Below the pieces are notes generated by a model, which made no database searches, was not told the origin of the DNA, and saw only the letters and a list, made by a program, of their open reading frames with translations. From assembly GCA_963565915.1 (NCBI GenBank), contig OY751492.1, positions 4,526,001 through 4,590,000 on the forward strand: 64,000 bases of DNA. Reading direction: 5' to 3'. A program made the translations under genes and the position numbers. Shown one piece after another: positions 21,632-32,931 of this stretch. Positions within the stretch are counted from its first letter, which is position 1; each line of letters opens with the position of its first letter. Source of the DNA: Entoloma clypeatum (lineage: Eukaryota; Basidiomycota; Agaricomycetes; Agaricales; Entolomataceae).

Positions 21632-21749
21632 GGCAGAAATGATGTTTGAAAGGTATAAGAAGAACGGTGTGTTGGGCGAGAAGAGTTGGAGCGGGGAACT
21701 CGATGTGACAGAAGTCGATGTGGAAAATAGTTCTCAAAGTTTGTTCTTT

Positions 21750-22765
21750 TTATCGTGGACACGATGGATTTTGCCGATGAAAATCTCGGATCAAGTCTTG
21801 AGCGTTCTGAACATTAGTCCGAGGTTCCCACATGTTCTCTTCTGGGCCATACCCTTCCCATTGGACAAGGTACTGGATCTTTCCACGGAATTTCCGAGAG
21901 TCTAGGATCGTGGAGACATGGTATTCTTCTTGTCCTTCGACGATGATCGGATCAGGGGCTGGCTTCTTTTTCTGAATGGCATACTTTGGGGTTTCGTATG
22001 GCGATAACAGGGTCTCGTTGAACACAGGGTGGATCATCTTCCAGGTTTTGGGAAGATCAAGACGGTATGCGCTAGCTCCTTTCTTCTCTAGGACTTTGAA
22101 CGGTCCGTGTCGGAGGGCGTCAAGTTTCTTTGAGGGACGATCAGTCCTGATGTTAGTCCCTTCCAGCCACACCTTGTCTCCAATGCAGTAATTCCGAGAC
22201 GGGCTTCGTCGTGTGTCAACTGTCTTCTTCATCTGATCCTGGGCCTGTTTCAGTGCTGCGTTGGCTTCTTCTTGTGCCTGTTTGAGTTTTTTCAAGAAGT
22301 CGTTTGCCGCTGGATTGGTGTCTTCCAACACAAGTTCTCCCTTCCAAGGATGCAGACCGTAGTTGAGATAGAATGGTGTGTACTTTGTCGCTTGATGTTC
22401 TTTGTCGTTGTACTGGAATTCTGCGATTGCGATCCATTCCGCCCAATCATCTTGTAGATGGTTGACAAAGTTTCATAAGAACACCTCGGTTTCCTGATGC
22501 GATCATTCGGCTTGTCCATCAGTTTGTGGATGGTACGCAGTGGACAGGTTTCTCTTGATTCCCAACATGCGGCAAAGTATCTCCATGAACTTCGCGGCGA
22601 ACTGTGGTCCTCTGTCGCTAATGATCTTCTTAGGGATCCCATGAAGCTTCCATATCTGGTCCCAATAGATCTTGGCTAATCCTTCAGCCGATAGTTCCAC
22701 GGTTGTCGGGATGAGATGAAGCATCTTTGAATGTCTGTCTGTGATGACCAGAATTGCGTTCTTCC
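21750..22765 (-). pseudogene. pol: Element B2 integrase core and chromodomain
   Basis: From the deletion joint at about 22765: [38 protein letters not shown] (second catalytic Asp), [11 protein letters not shown] (near the catalytic Glu). After short frame breaks: C-terminal domain 22331-21750 (IGDKVWLEGTNIRTD; MIHPVFNETLLSPYE) and chromodomain (YLVQWEGYGPEENMWEP). The N-terminal zinc domain and first Asp are deleted. Confidence 0.85.
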
Positions 22766-23760
22766 TAATCCGCACGTTATTGTATCCCCACATGATGTCC
22801 ATTTTGTTGAAGTAGACTGCATCCTTCAATACATCCAAGAGGTCGTTGATGCGTGGGAGTGGGAATTTGTCCTTAACCATGAATTTATTGACCGTGCGAT
22901 AAATGCATAAGGGGATTTGGACGGTCGGATCTTTCCGGTTGCCAGGCCTTCATCGATGAATTCGTCCAGTTCTTCTTGCTCCTTTTGGGTCATAGGATAT
23001 GTGTTTCCTCCTACCTCCTTTGGTGCGTCCGGTGTAAGTTCGATGCCGTGGTCCCATTCTCTTTCCTTTGGGATCTTGTCAAAGTTTTCTTTTTCAAAGA
23101 GATGGGCAAAACGTTCAACGTATGAGGGTCGTTTGGTTGTGGGAGGTGGTGTGGGAGTAACTGCTTCCAATATGGGGTCTCTGGGCTTCCATTTCTGATC
23201 CGATTTCTTGGGCGCGTCCTTGTCTCGTACTTCCACCATGCCCGATGTTTGCGACCATTAAGGTTAACCCTGAAATCCGAGTGTTTGGTTTGACATGTTG
23301 ATGGGCACCGGTTGAATGTTACAGCGCCGGTCGTCCAATTGATTGTGGGGTTGTGGTGCACCAACCAGTCATGTCCCAAAAGCATGTCCGTTCTCCCAAT
23401 GTCCAATACCATTGCTTCCATGGTTTCCTGGTGTGTTCCTAAGTCCAGCTTGACTTCGGCAAGTTTTTCTGCTTTCTGTTGTCGGTTCAGCGATCCATCC
23501 GCATTTAGGATTGATATGAGCTTTATTCCCTGTGTGGGAAGGTTCTGTTCGCATACTATTCTGGGATGGATACATGTGCGTTCACATCTGCTATCAACCT
23601 CGGGTCGAATGGCCTTTGGTCCTCGTCGTGTTTTGATCTGAGCTTGCAGCTTGATCTCTCGTCGTTTCGGAGGTTTATCTCCCTTGACAATCTTAGTTGA
23701 CGCAACAGCTCGCTTTGCAGGGATAACATAAGTTATATTGTCTGTAGCTGCACCAGGCAA
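22766..23760 (-). pseudogene. pol: Element B2 protease and start of RT
   Basis: Protease frame 23760-23011: the active-site region reads VDSRCERTCIH, where retropepsins have D-S/T-G, so Arg replaces the key Gly. LLGHDWLVHHNPTINW is typical of the family. RT begins in the 23239 frame (EFIDEGLATGKIRPSKSP), loses a short piece at the FxxKKDG block, and continues FPLPRINDLL...WGYNNVRI until the deletion at 22765. No YxDD box remains. Confidence 0.8.
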
Positions 23761-23801
23761 GCGAGTTCGTTTAATGGATAAGGGTCGCGACTTAGCATCG
23801 T

Positions 23802-25357
23802 TTAATCGGACCCTTCGGGAAAATCCTTCTCATCGGTCTCTATGGTGATGGTTTCATCATCATCGGTATCTCCATCAGACACCTTCCTAATCTTTCCAGA
23901 GTTCTTCTTCGGCTTGCGGCAGTTGCGCGCGATATGTCCTTCTTGGTCGCAGTTGAAACACTTACGACCATCTTTCTTCTTTGGGGCTTTGCAGTCTTTG
24001 GCAAGGTGACCAAAGCGCTGACAGTTGTAGCAACGGGCTACTCCTGCTTTGTCGATCTCCATGGCTTTGCCTTGACCACCATAAGTGGTGCCCGATCCGG
24101 TGCGTGTGTCGCCACCCCCTCGGATGACTAATGCATGTCCCTCCATCTGTCGTCCCTTGTTTCGGATCTCCTTTGCGTAATCAGTGTATGTCTTGCCATC
24201 GCTAGCCACTTGTTCAGAAATTCTGCGGTTGACGTTCTTTTCCAGGATGTATTTCCCAGTTTCTTCACCAAGGTTTGACAGCTTCAAGAGCTCTTCGAAT
24301 TCGTCCAAGAATTCGTCGATGGTGCGTTTCTCCTGTTTCAGGACTTCGAGTCTCGCCTTGGCCGCTGCCGACTTGTTGGCAATAGAGAATCGCGTAGCGA
24401 TGTCGTCTGAGAACCCTAACCAGGTGATGTTCTCGCCATCGGTGGCAAGGTCGTCTAACTTGTTGCTGGCCCAGTGTTTACCGGACCCTTCCATCATGCG
24501 GGATAACACCGCAAGAATCTTCTGATCGTCGGACAGGCCCTTCTGGAACCTGATGTATAATTTGGTGGCTTTCCACCACTCGTCGAAGGTGTGTCTGTCT
24601 TTGAACATCCCAGGATCTTTGATGATTTTGGATGTATCCATTGTTTGTACTGTCAGTGCTTCTGCCATGTCTAGAACCTGCGGAGTAGGAGAGGTGTCGG
24701 ATTGTTGGGATGAAGATGGGGTTCGGGATATAGGTAGGGGTTGAAAATCAGTCCCTGTTCTAGGCGTCTGTTCGGTATCTGACTGCGCGGAGTCAAAAGT
24801 AAATTCATCAGGGGACTCGTCGGCGGAATCGGTGGCAAAACGTTCAGGGTATTTCCTCTGTAGATCTCTAAGGAATCTCTGTTCCTGCGCATCTGTTGGT
24901 CGCGAGAAGGGGTCAAGTCTCTCGTTTCGTGCCCAACGGTTGTACTCGGTCTGTTGCTCGTTGGTGGTGAAGTGGGCGTAGATCTGCTGCTTCGAGTAAG
25001 ATGTGGTGATGCGGCTCTGGGACGTCTCAATGTGAGCGTCCTAATGAATCTTCTGATAACGGTTGTCTGGACACCGATAAACTCTCTGATCTCTGTGATC
25101 CGACCTGTCTGAGGTCCTTCTTGAACGCGAAAGCTTTCGAGTTCGTTCTGTCGGGCGTTGTAACGCGCGATCTGGTGTTGCCGAGCAAGATGGATGCTCT
25201 CTGCTATCTCGCCGTGGGGGCGATGCTCGTCGTTGTCTAGTTCTTCGTCAAGCACCTGCTGTAGGATGCGACGGATCTCCGATTCGATGTACTGCTGGAT
25301 GAGTGTAAAATCGATACTGTCTCGAGGACTTAGCTCCTCCTGTTGGGCTTCTGGCAT
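23802..25357 (-). pseudogene. gag: Element B2 Gag with two zinc knuckles, one frameshift
   Basis: N-terminal part from ATG 25357 (LIQQYIESEIRRILQQVLDE, coiled-coil-like). At about 25040 the correct frame changes and continues as HIETSQSRITTSYSKQQ through the Met at 24668 to the stop at 23802. Capsid-like region: DEWWKATKLYIRFQKGLS, KQEKRTIDEFLDEFEELL. Two CCHC knuckles, CYNCQRFGHLAKDC and CFNCDQEGHIARNC, then an acidic tail. The 288-residue part from 24668 is intact. Confidence 0.82.
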
Positions 25358-25459
25358 GCTGAATGGGTTACTGGTGAAGTCTTCAAAGAAGCGCGATGTC
25401 TTGACTCGTCTGGTAGTTGCTCTCTTCGCTCTGGGCGAACCTAACGAGATTTAGCTACT

Positions 25460-25860
25460 TGTTATGCGTAACAAACCGTTCCAAGGTTCAGGCAGAGTAT
25501 GCAGGAAGATGGAAAGGCAAAGAGCAATGTGATTGCTAAATCTAAGAAATGTAGCTATGGTACATGGGGTTTATATAGTACTGGCTACGAGCGGTAGTGA
25601 GTGAATCAGTAGCTGCGGAAGGCAGTGCGGATGAGTCAGTAACTGCGGAAGGCAGTGCGAAGTGAGTCAGATGACTGCGGAAGGCTATGCACTAATGAGT
25701 AAGCTGACTGCGGAACGAGTCAGACAGCTGCGGAAAGCGAGTCAGCGCGGGAGCGAAGTATACTAAAGGAAATAAAGTATAATATGATATGTGTAAGCGG
25801 GGGCCGATGAGTAAAAGTGAAAAAGTAAGCGTATACGTCCGTAGTCATTAGTCCGTAACA
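25460..25860 (-). repeat. 5' LTR of element B2
   Basis: 401 bp, TGTTATGCGTAAC...GTCCGTAACA. TATA motif on the minus strand near 25572. Several ~30-bp repeats with ACTGCGGAAGGC and at least two TGAGTCA motifs in the U3 part. Confidence 0.92.
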
Positions 25861-25978
25861 CACCCCGACGGAGAGGCATCCGGAACAAGTTCAATGGCGT
25901 GGTCCCAAGTCTGCTCTTCCAGTAAGGTGTCGAAAGAGGTCTTTGAGAATACATCTTCGAAGTAAAACAAGTGGTTTG
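25861..25978 (-). pseudogene. pol: Element C RT start, between two insertions
   Basis: A 118-bp island of element C. It reads YFEDVFSKTSFDTLLEEQTW and then DHAIELVPDASPS, which continues into the RT at 20865 after removal of B2. On the other side it continues into 31899 (RDSVPNHLF) after removal of copia 1. Confidence 0.9.
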
Positions 25979-26281
25979 TGTTGAAGTTCCACCTGGGCGT
26001 TAGCCACAGATGTACTGAGCAACCAGCTACAGTGGAAGTACTCTACATAACCGTTCTAGCCACTTACATGGTTTGGGAGGGGTGAGGCTGGTGAGAGCGG
26101 TTGAGGCTGGTAAGAGCGATGGAGCTGGTTAAGAGTCAAGAGACAACTTGTTGATATTGACAGTTTCCTGGTCTTATATACCGTACTACTGTTTGTACCA
26201 ACCAAACAAGTATGTGATGAAGATATGTAAAGGTCATGTGATGTAATCTAATCTAATCTATGTGATGGAAAAGTTTCAACA
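25979..26281 (-). repeat. 3' LTR of copia 1 with polypurine tract
   Basis: 303 bp, TGTTGAAGTTCC...AGTTTCAACA. TATATAA box on the minus strand at about 26195-26202. A short (TAATC)n run near 26245-26258. Polypurine tract (minus strand ATGGGGGGG) at 26282-26290. Confidence 0.93.
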
Positions 26282-26349
26282 CCCCCCCATATTTAGTACA
26301 TACTTCTAAATACATTTTTACTTTTTCCCATATAGGTACTCTTTTTCGT

Positions 26350-27331
26350 CTAGTTTTTGAGTAGTCCAAAGTACGGGATACACTTGCTAAAGAGGATTTT
26401 CCCCAGATTCTTAGTTAAAAGGTCTGCAGGGTTATTCACTCCTTCGATGAATTCAACCGTAATAATTCCTTCGGATACTTTTTCTCTGACGAAGTGAAAT
26501 CGCACGTCAATGTGCTTGGATTGCTTCTCAGTTACAGGATTGGATGCGATAAAGACGGAGCCATTGTTATCTCCATAGATCGGAACCGATCCGATCTGCA
26601 TTCCAAGTTCGGCAAGCATGCTTCTAAGCCATGTTACTGCGCGACTGCAATCTGATAGCGCCATGTATTCTGCTTCCGTAGAAGAGAGGGCAATGGTTTT
26701 TTGTGCTGATGAAACCCATGTTATCGCTCCAGATGCCAGCGATATGAAGTAACCAGTGGTAGATCACAGAATCACCATCATACATGATCGCGTAATCTTT
26801 TGTTGCCTTTAAATACCTGCAAATATGCCTAGCCACTTCTAAATGGTGTTTGGTAGGATTTGCGGAAAATTGGGACATTTTGATCACGGCGAAACAAATG
26901 TCGGGTCTTGTCCCGATCATTAAGTACAATAGTGATCCGATGACGGATTGGTACTTGGATCTGAGTTCCACATTGGGTTCATCTTTGGACTTCATGGGTT
27001 TGTAGCCCGTCGGAAGTGGGGTGTGGGTGGCGTTTGATTCGCTCATCCCCATTCGCGCGAGAATTTTCTCAAGGTAAGGTACTTGGTCAATGAAGATCCT
27101 CTTCCCATGTTGCCTTATTTGGATCGAGAGAAATTCTTTCGGTTCCCCATCAGGGATTAGGTGGCCTAGGTCCCTACATTCCCATGTTGTCATGAAGGCC
27201 TTCTTCTTTTCTAGCGTGTATTCCCGGTTTGTGCCAAGAAAAGCAGAGTCATCAACATAAATGACGGTGATCACAATTTCCCCTTTGGTACTTGTGTGAA
27301 TAAACTCCCGCATCGGAGTGTAGCCAGACAA
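26350..27331 (-). pseudogene. pol: Copia 1 RT C-terminus and RNase H, deleted
   Basis: RT continues after the shared frameshift with VIYVDDSAFLG (catalytic YVDD), DLGHLIPDGEPKEFLSIQI and SLLYLMIGTRPDICFAV. At the RNase H start (MYDGDS) about 70 bp are missing compared with copia 2, removing the conserved TDSDWA active-site Asp. The C-terminus (SIPVYGDNNGS-type block; HIDVRFHFVREKV) is intact from 26664. Confidence 0.88.
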
Positions 27332-27461
27332 AACCGAGCTTTTTCATGGAGGAATTGAGTTCTCTCCACCAGGCTAATGCGGCCTGCTTGAGTCCATATA
27401 GGGCTTTGAATAGTTGGTACACGAAGTGTTCTTTCCCTTTTACTATGTAACCCTCAGGCTG

Positions 27462-29513
27462 TCACATGTAAATTACCTCATGGAGTGTTCCATAGAGGAA
27501 GGCTGATGAGACGTCCAAGAATGTCATGAACCACCCTTCAAGGGCTGTCAATGCCAGAATTAACCAGACAGTCTCGTACCTCACTACTGGTGAGAAGATC
27601 TGATCGAAATCGATCCCTTCTACCTGTGAGAAGCCTTTTGCAACCAGGCGCGCTTTCAGATGCCCGTCGGATTTTTCGTTGTAAACCCATTTGTTCCTCA
27701 GTGCTTTCCTCCCTGTAGGTAGGGGTACTAACTCCGTGATCACCCCGCGGCTTTTGAGCATGTCTAGCTCTTTTCGTTCTGCCGCATACCAATCTTCTTT
27801 GTTTGGAAGAGGGTATATGTCTTTGTGTGACATTTCGATGATGCCTACTTGGATAGAGATTGCCTCCATTAGGAGATCATTCATCCATGCCGATTGACCG
27901 CCTAATCTACGTCTTCGAACCATTTTTTCAAGATCAGAAGCAGGGGTGTCTTCCCCATAGATGCTACCTGGCATTCTCCGAACTTGTCGTTCCCTGATTG
28001 GTCGATCTGGTACTTGCTCGGGCTCTGGAGTGGGTACTCGTGGCTCGCCATCGGGCTCGCTACGCAGCAAATCATTGTCTGATTCAGGGTGATCCTGTCC
28101 AGTGGGAACAGGGTCGTGAGGTTTTTCGTAATGACAGTTATTGTCATTGTTTCCAGGGATGAGGTCCTCAAACTCATCGGCCGGTTCTGGGTTTTCCATT
28201 TCTGGATGGTTTTCTGGCAAAGGGTCGATGTGACATCTAGGGTACTTGCTTTCATCAAAGATAGCTTTCCCACCCATGAAAATTGTATTAGTCTCAGGAT
28301 CCATGAAACGGTATCCTTTGACCCCTGGCTTTGATCCGAGATAAATCATCAATCGAGATCTAGACTCCAGGGAATTTCTACGTTTTTCCTTTGGGATATA
28401 TACATATGCCTGACATCCGAAGACTCTGATGCTTGACATATCGGGGATCTCATTAGTCACCCTGAAGTAAGGGGTATTCCATTCGAGACGCTGCATGGGG
28501 GTTCTGTTGTAGAGAAAAGCTGCATGTTCCAAACAGAATTCCCACCACATAGGGGGTAAGCACGCGTCAAAGCGCAAGGCCTGAGATTTCTCCCACAGGG
28601 TTCGATTTATCCGTTCTGCTCTACCGTTCTGCTGGTGCTGATACGGGAGCGTGACGTCAACCAGAATTCCATGATCGGCAAGTACATCCTTGTATTCATT
28701 AAACTCTCCACCTCCATCAACTCGCCATTTCTTAGGGGTGGCGGCGAATTGATTCTGGATCATCGCAAGGAATTGTCGTAGTGCCGTGACGGCATCTGAC
28801 TTCTTCCTAAGCAAGATGACCCAGACATGGGATGAAAAGTCATCCAAAAACGTAAGGAAATATTTATATTTGTGGTATGATGCTGTGGATATCTGTTTGA
28901 GATCGGAATGGATCAGATCAAAGGTTTTTGTTGCCCTTGTCATCGAATTGGGATATGACTGATTCGGCATTTTCCCTTTGAGGCAACCTGTGCAACTTTC
29001 CTGTGATTTCTCACGTACTAGTGTCTCAGGTACCCCTTTGGTACTGGTAGGAATCTTTTGGAGTGCTTGATCATTTGGGTGACCAAGGCGCTTGTGCCAT
29101 GTTTCGACAGTGATTTCACTTGAGATCGCATGGATCTGGTCATAGCGAATTTCAGTATCTAACCAGTAAATGGTTTGACCAAGGATGTGGGGCGAAGACT
29201 GGATTTTGCTCAGCCCTTTGGAGATGTTGATTTCTCCACAAGTCCCGTCTACTTTGTAACCATGGTTAAGGAAGACGCCTAGGGACAATAGGCGTGTGTC
29301 CATGTCCGGAATGTAGAACACCGGTCTGAGAAGATGGGTTTTAACTTCCCCATTTAGGGTGTGCCATACTGGAACGGCCCCAACTCCAAGAATTTCCAGT
29401 TTCTTCCCTTTGGCTGCAGTTTGGACGAATCGCTTGACCGTGAGAGGTCTGTAATATGCAAAGTCCTTAAACTCATAGGTGAGTGTAAAGAGGCGCCGGA
29501 ATCTAATATCCAT
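27462..29513 (-). pseudogene. pol: Copia 1 integrase and RT N-terminus
   Basis: This frame opens inside the protease by frameshift. GAG-pre-integrase zinc domain (HKRLGHPNDQAL...CTGCLKGK), integrase core with FDLIHSDLKQI, WRVDGGGEFNEY and QQNGRAERINRTLWEK (DDE), then a long acidic linker and RT (WVYNEKSDGHLKARLVAKGF, FLDVSSAFLYGTL). It stops at TGA 27462 where related elements read through YMxQPEGY. The same TGA exists in copia 2 at 44304. Confidence 0.92.
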
Positions 29514-31216
29514 TGCGCGCGTTCTTTTTCCTTACAATGTGTACAAGAAGCAAAATGTTTAATATATTTTTTATGTAAATCACTGCTAAAGTGATCTACG
29601 CATTCTGTACTGGTACTAGCTAATATATTATATGTCTGTTGAGAGGCATAATTAGCTTTCCGCATTTGGCAAGGTTTAAGAAAGGGTTTTGACGAACTGT
29701 CAAGTTCTATTTCGTCCTCAAATACATCTGGCCCCATCCGCTCCTGGTCGATGTCCATCATTTTTAGCGATTCTTCTATTGATGGGGCTATGCGACGCTG
29801 TTTAGCCGGCCTTTCGTCAATGTCAGGAATGATGGTATCTAAGATACGGAGGTTTGACCCAGAGGGTTGAGCACCGATTTCTCGGGCGAGTCTTCGCACC
29901 CTCTCGTTCTTTTTCCACACAGATGGCTTTCCAGAGGGAAGCCCGGTGTACTGAGAAGGAGGCGGGTTCATGCATTGCAGGAGTGACTGCATTTTCTCCG
30001 ATTCAGGCTGCGCGGTACTCAAAGTTTTCCTGCGGCCTGTTACAGTGGTGAAGGCAGGGGCATGTTGACGAGGAGGAAGGGGACAGGGAGCAGGATAACG
30101 AGGAGGTTGCTCAATGGCCAGTGCGATGAACTCGACCATCTCCTCGGCGTGGTCGGACTCGTTGTCGGCGTTGTTGAAGGCAGGTGCATGATGAGGAGGG
30201 AGAGGGCAAGGGGCATGTTGACGAGGAGGAAGGGGACAAGGAGCAGGACGACGAGGGGTGTGCTCAATAGCTGGTGCGATGAATTCGACCATCTCCTCGG
30301 CATGGTCGGAGTCGTTGTCGGCGTTGTTGGCGCGTTTCTTCTGGTTGCGCCAGCGTCCTTTTCCCTTCTTCTTTTCAGAAGCGGTACTCGGGTCGGTTGA
30401 GTTAGGCTGCTCGTCAGCATTGTTCCGCGAGGTACTCGGCGCTGTTTGCTTTTCCCATTTGGGGTCTTGCCCCTTTCGCTTTGTCCCGGAGATTTTCCGG
30501 GCCTGCTCGTTGGACGCTCGAGTAGACCCAATCACATACTTTCTCCGGTACTCAGAGATGATGCTGTCGGTGACGGCCTGCCATGTGAAGTCGTCGGCAT
30601 CGTAGACCTGGAAGAGGGCGGTGGAGAGGGACGACCAAGCGTCAGGAATGGCACTTGCCAGGATTATAGCCTGCATCAGATCAGGTACGACGAACTTCGC
30701 GTCGCTGAGGCGAGCAAAGAGCGATCCGAGGCGCTCGATTTCTGGTACGGGGTCGCGACCCAAGAGCTTGAAGGAGGCAGCTGCCTTGAAGTCGCCAAAA
30801 ATGGTGGCGGGGGAGACTTTCGAATACGTGTCTTTCAACGATGTCCAAGCTTCTTTCGAGGTCTTGGCGTCCTTGATGTGTCTCCTGATGGCTTCGGAGA
30901 CCTTGAGACGGATGGAACCCAGAGCCATGTCGTCGTCTCTAACCCAGGCCTTCTTTTCCTTGGCGAAGGCGGGTTGGTCGACGGTAATAGTGACCACCGG
31001 AGGTTGAGTCGCAGATGTCGCAGATGTCGAGGTGGCGGCGGCAGGGGTGGAGACCGTAACCGTAAAATCCTTGATGTCGGGGCGCTCAATGTCGCCGGAC
31101 ACGAGGCGCCAGACTCCTTGATGGAGGAGGTAGGATTTCATCTTTTCAGCCCAGCTTTGGTAGTCAATGCCATCGAAGACGACGATGGAGTCGAGGGCGG
31201 AGCGAGAGGTAGACAT
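29354..31216 (-). CDS. gag: Copia 1 Gag with protease start
   Basis: ATG 31216 (MSTSRSALDSIVVFDGIDYQ). UBN2/retrotran-gag-type capsid region: AWTSLKDTYSKVSPATIFGD, LGSLFARLSDAKFVVPDLMQ, SIISEYRRKYVIG. A basic KKKGKGRWRNQKK stretch and an imperfect internal duplication of about 50 residues (EEMVEFIA...PAPCPLPPRQHAP, two copies) follow, then a Cys pair (CTHCKEKE) and the protease site WILDSGASLH. One base is missing right after it compared with copia 2, so pol is out of frame. Confidence 0.85.
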   Translation of the reverse strand: MSTSRSALDSIVVFDGIDYQSWAEKMKSYLLHQGVWRLVSGDIERPDIKDFTVTVSTPAAATSTSATSATQPPVVTITVDQPAFAKEKKAWVRDDDMALGSIRLKVSEAIRRHIKDAKTSKEAWTSLKDTYSKVSPATIFGDFKAAASFKLLGRDPVPEIERLGSLFARLSDAKFVVPDLMQAIILASAIPDAWSSLSTALFQVYDADDFTWQAVTDSIISEYRRKYVIGSTRASNEQARKISGTKRKGQDPKWEKQTAPSTSRNNADEQPNSTDPSTASEKKKGKGRWRNQKKRANNADNDSDHAEEMVEFIAPAIEHTPRRPAPCPLPPRQHAPCPLPPHHAPAFNNADNESDHAEEMVEFIALAIEQPPRYPAPCPLPPRQHAPAFTTVTGRRKTLSTAQPESEKMQSLLQCMNPPPSQYTGLPSGKPSVWKKNERVRRLAREIGAQPSGSNLRILDTIIPDIDERPAKQRRIAPSIEESLKMMDIDQERMGPDVFEDEIELDSSSKPFLKPCQMRKANYASQQTYNILASTSTECVDHFSSDLHKKYIKHFASCTHCKEKERAQWILDSGASLHSPMSLRTLHITDLSRSSDSSKLQPKGRNWKFLELGPFQYGTP

Positions 31217-31575
31217 TTTTTTTAATGAATCTAAAAGGAGTTTTTTTTCCCAATCAGTGATGTTCTTTTATGAATTTGATTTTTAGAGAAAACAAATAAA
31301 TGATTCCTCATAACATATTCCCTTTAGGAATAGCGGTTGTGGGAAAAACCCTTTTTGTCAGAAGTGTGTGAGGTACGATCGACGTTTCCACATGATGTGT
31401 ACTAAGTCAATCCTCTTAGGGACGCTTCATGACAGGTACTTGTCGTAATGACGTTCCCAGGTTCATGTGTGAAGAAGTAAGACTCAGAACCTAGATCTTT
31501 TGATCGGTTCTTTGCCAACCAGGGTAGAGTGGGCAGGTACTCGCTGTTGCCAGCGTTCCCAAGTCCCTCTGCTAT

Positions 31576-31590
31576 CCGGGGCCCATAACC
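31576..31590 (-). promoter_or_regulatory. Copia 1 primer-binding site (half initiator tRNA-Met type)
   Basis: Directly inside the 5' LTR the minus strand reads GGTTATGGGCCCCGG. GGTTATGGGCCC is complementary to the anticodon arm of initiator tRNA-Met, the primer type described for Drosophila copia, where the tRNA is cleaved in the anticodon loop. Confidence 0.7.
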
Positions 31591-31898
31591 TGTTGAAGTT
31601 CCACCTGGGTGTTAGCCACAGATGTACTGAGCAACCAGCTACAGTGGAAGTACTCTACATAACCGTTCTAGCCACTTACATGGTTTGGGAGGGGTGAGGC
31701 TGGTGAGAGCGGTTGAGGCTGGTAAGAGCGATGGAGCTGGTTAAGAGTCAAGAGACAACTTATTGATATTGACAGTTTCCTGGTCTTATATACCGTACTA
31801 CTGTTTGTACCAACCAAACAAGTATGTAATTGAAGATGTCTATGGTCACGTGATGTAATCTAATCTAATCTAATCTACGTGATGGAAAAGTTTCAACA
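31591..31898 (-). repeat. 5' LTR of copia 1
   Basis: 308 bp, TGTTGAAGTTCC...AGTTTCAACA. Differs from the 3' LTR by several changes clustered at 3' end positions corresponding to 31825-31880, so the insertion is not recent. Confidence 0.93.
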
Positions 31899-32931
31899 GT
31901 TTGGTACAGAGTCGCGGAAAGATTTAGGTTTTTGGTTACTGAGGAAGGCCTCTGATAGATGTTGCGAGATATTGGATGAAGCGCGGATGAACTCCGCCTC
32001 CGTGGGTACTGTTCCAACAAAAAGGCGGTCTCCCTCCTCAAACTCATCCTCTTCCTCATCGTCTTCCACTAACTCCTCCACTTCTTCTCCTTCTGTGACA
32101 TCCTCCACCCATGGGCTGTGTGGAGCCTCCTCCTCTAGACCGGACGTCGGAGTGGAACCCACCCGACAGGCTCGGATGCAGACTTGTTCAAACTTCCGCT
32201 CCTTCCGCTTCTTGGGCTGCCTCTTGGTGGCATGTCCGGCATCATGCAGGACACCGGCTCATCTTCACTTCCCCTGACGTCCAATCTACCTTGGGGTTGT
32301 GTTCTTTGAGCCAAGTGAAGCCTAGCACAATTTCTTGTTTTCCCAAACTTGTGACTGCAAGCTGGGTCCGTTCCGAGTGATCCCGATAGTGGAGCACTAC
32401 ATCCAACACCTCCATTATTGCTCCGGCCTTGTTTGGAGTTCCGTCAATGTTGTATACCAGAGTGCGTTCAATAAACGACCCTGTTGCCCCGTTGTCGAGT
32501 AAGGCCTTTTGTGATAGTGTGTCTTTGGTGTCGGTAGTTTCAAGAACTATGTCTAGTTCAATAGAATTGTCGGAGTGAGCGGAGGCGAGGACATATTGTT
32601 TTGGAAGCCGACGCTCCCATTTAGAGAGGCGAAGGCGGATGGGATTTGCGGAGTTGGGTGCGACTATGGGATCGTTTGCAGGCTTAGAGATGGAGGGTAT
32701 AGGATCATATTGTTCCATAAATAAGGCAGCATAACGATTTTTAGCAGACAACGAGGGCGCACTGTTCACTCGCTGTGGGGAGGAAAATCCTCCTGTCCTT
32801 CCTCCGACTCCGCAGACTCCGTGGGCAGAACGGAGTTGCCTTCCGCTGCGTCCTTGACCACGAGTTGTTCCATAACAAACTTGTCCTGCTCCTCCGTTGT
32901 CATGAAGCGAACATCGAAGCGAAGGGGGCAT
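31899..32931 (-). pseudogene. pol: Element C protease and protease-RT linker
   Basis: The frame opens at 32931, overlapping gag by 166 bp in the -1 frame, the arrangement used for ribosomal frameshifting in Ty3 elements. No canonical slippery heptamer was found. Protease: ALLDNGATGSFIE, then VLGFTWLKEHNPKVDW. A TGA ends it at 32242 and a frameshift leads to an acidic linker (32162-31899: VEELVEDDEEEDEFEEGD; AEFIRASSNISQHLSEAF) that joins 25978 once copia 1 is removed. Confidence 0.85.

Larger units (their letters stand above)
20866..25860 (-). mobile_element. Ty3/gypsy element B2, complete ends, internally deleted
   Basis: LTRs 20866-21225 and 25460-25860, target duplication CACCC (20861-20865 and 25861-25865), inserted in the RT of element C. 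Minus-strand order: 5' LTR, gag, protease, RT start, integrase, chromodomain, accessory ORF, polypurine tract, 3' LTR. RT end, RNase H and integrase start are deleted at about 22765, where RT GYNNVRI joins integrase NAILVITD. It needs enzymes from another copy to move. Confidence 0.93.
25979..31898 (-). mobile_element. Ty1/copia element 1
   Basis: 5920 bp. LTRs 25979-26281 and 31591-31898, 5-bp target duplication GTTTG (25974-25978 and 31899-31903), inserted in element C. Order gag-protease-integrase-RT-RNase H (integrase before RT) identifies Ty1/copia. Disabled by a 1-nt loss at the protease, a TGA and frameshift in RT, and a deletion in RNase H. Confidence 0.94.

Noticed and set aside
30446..31225. 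259-residue open frame on the plus strand
   Set aside because: It lies fully antisense to the copia 1 gag, which has clear capsid homology to copia 2. The plus frame has no recognisable domain and is a shadow.
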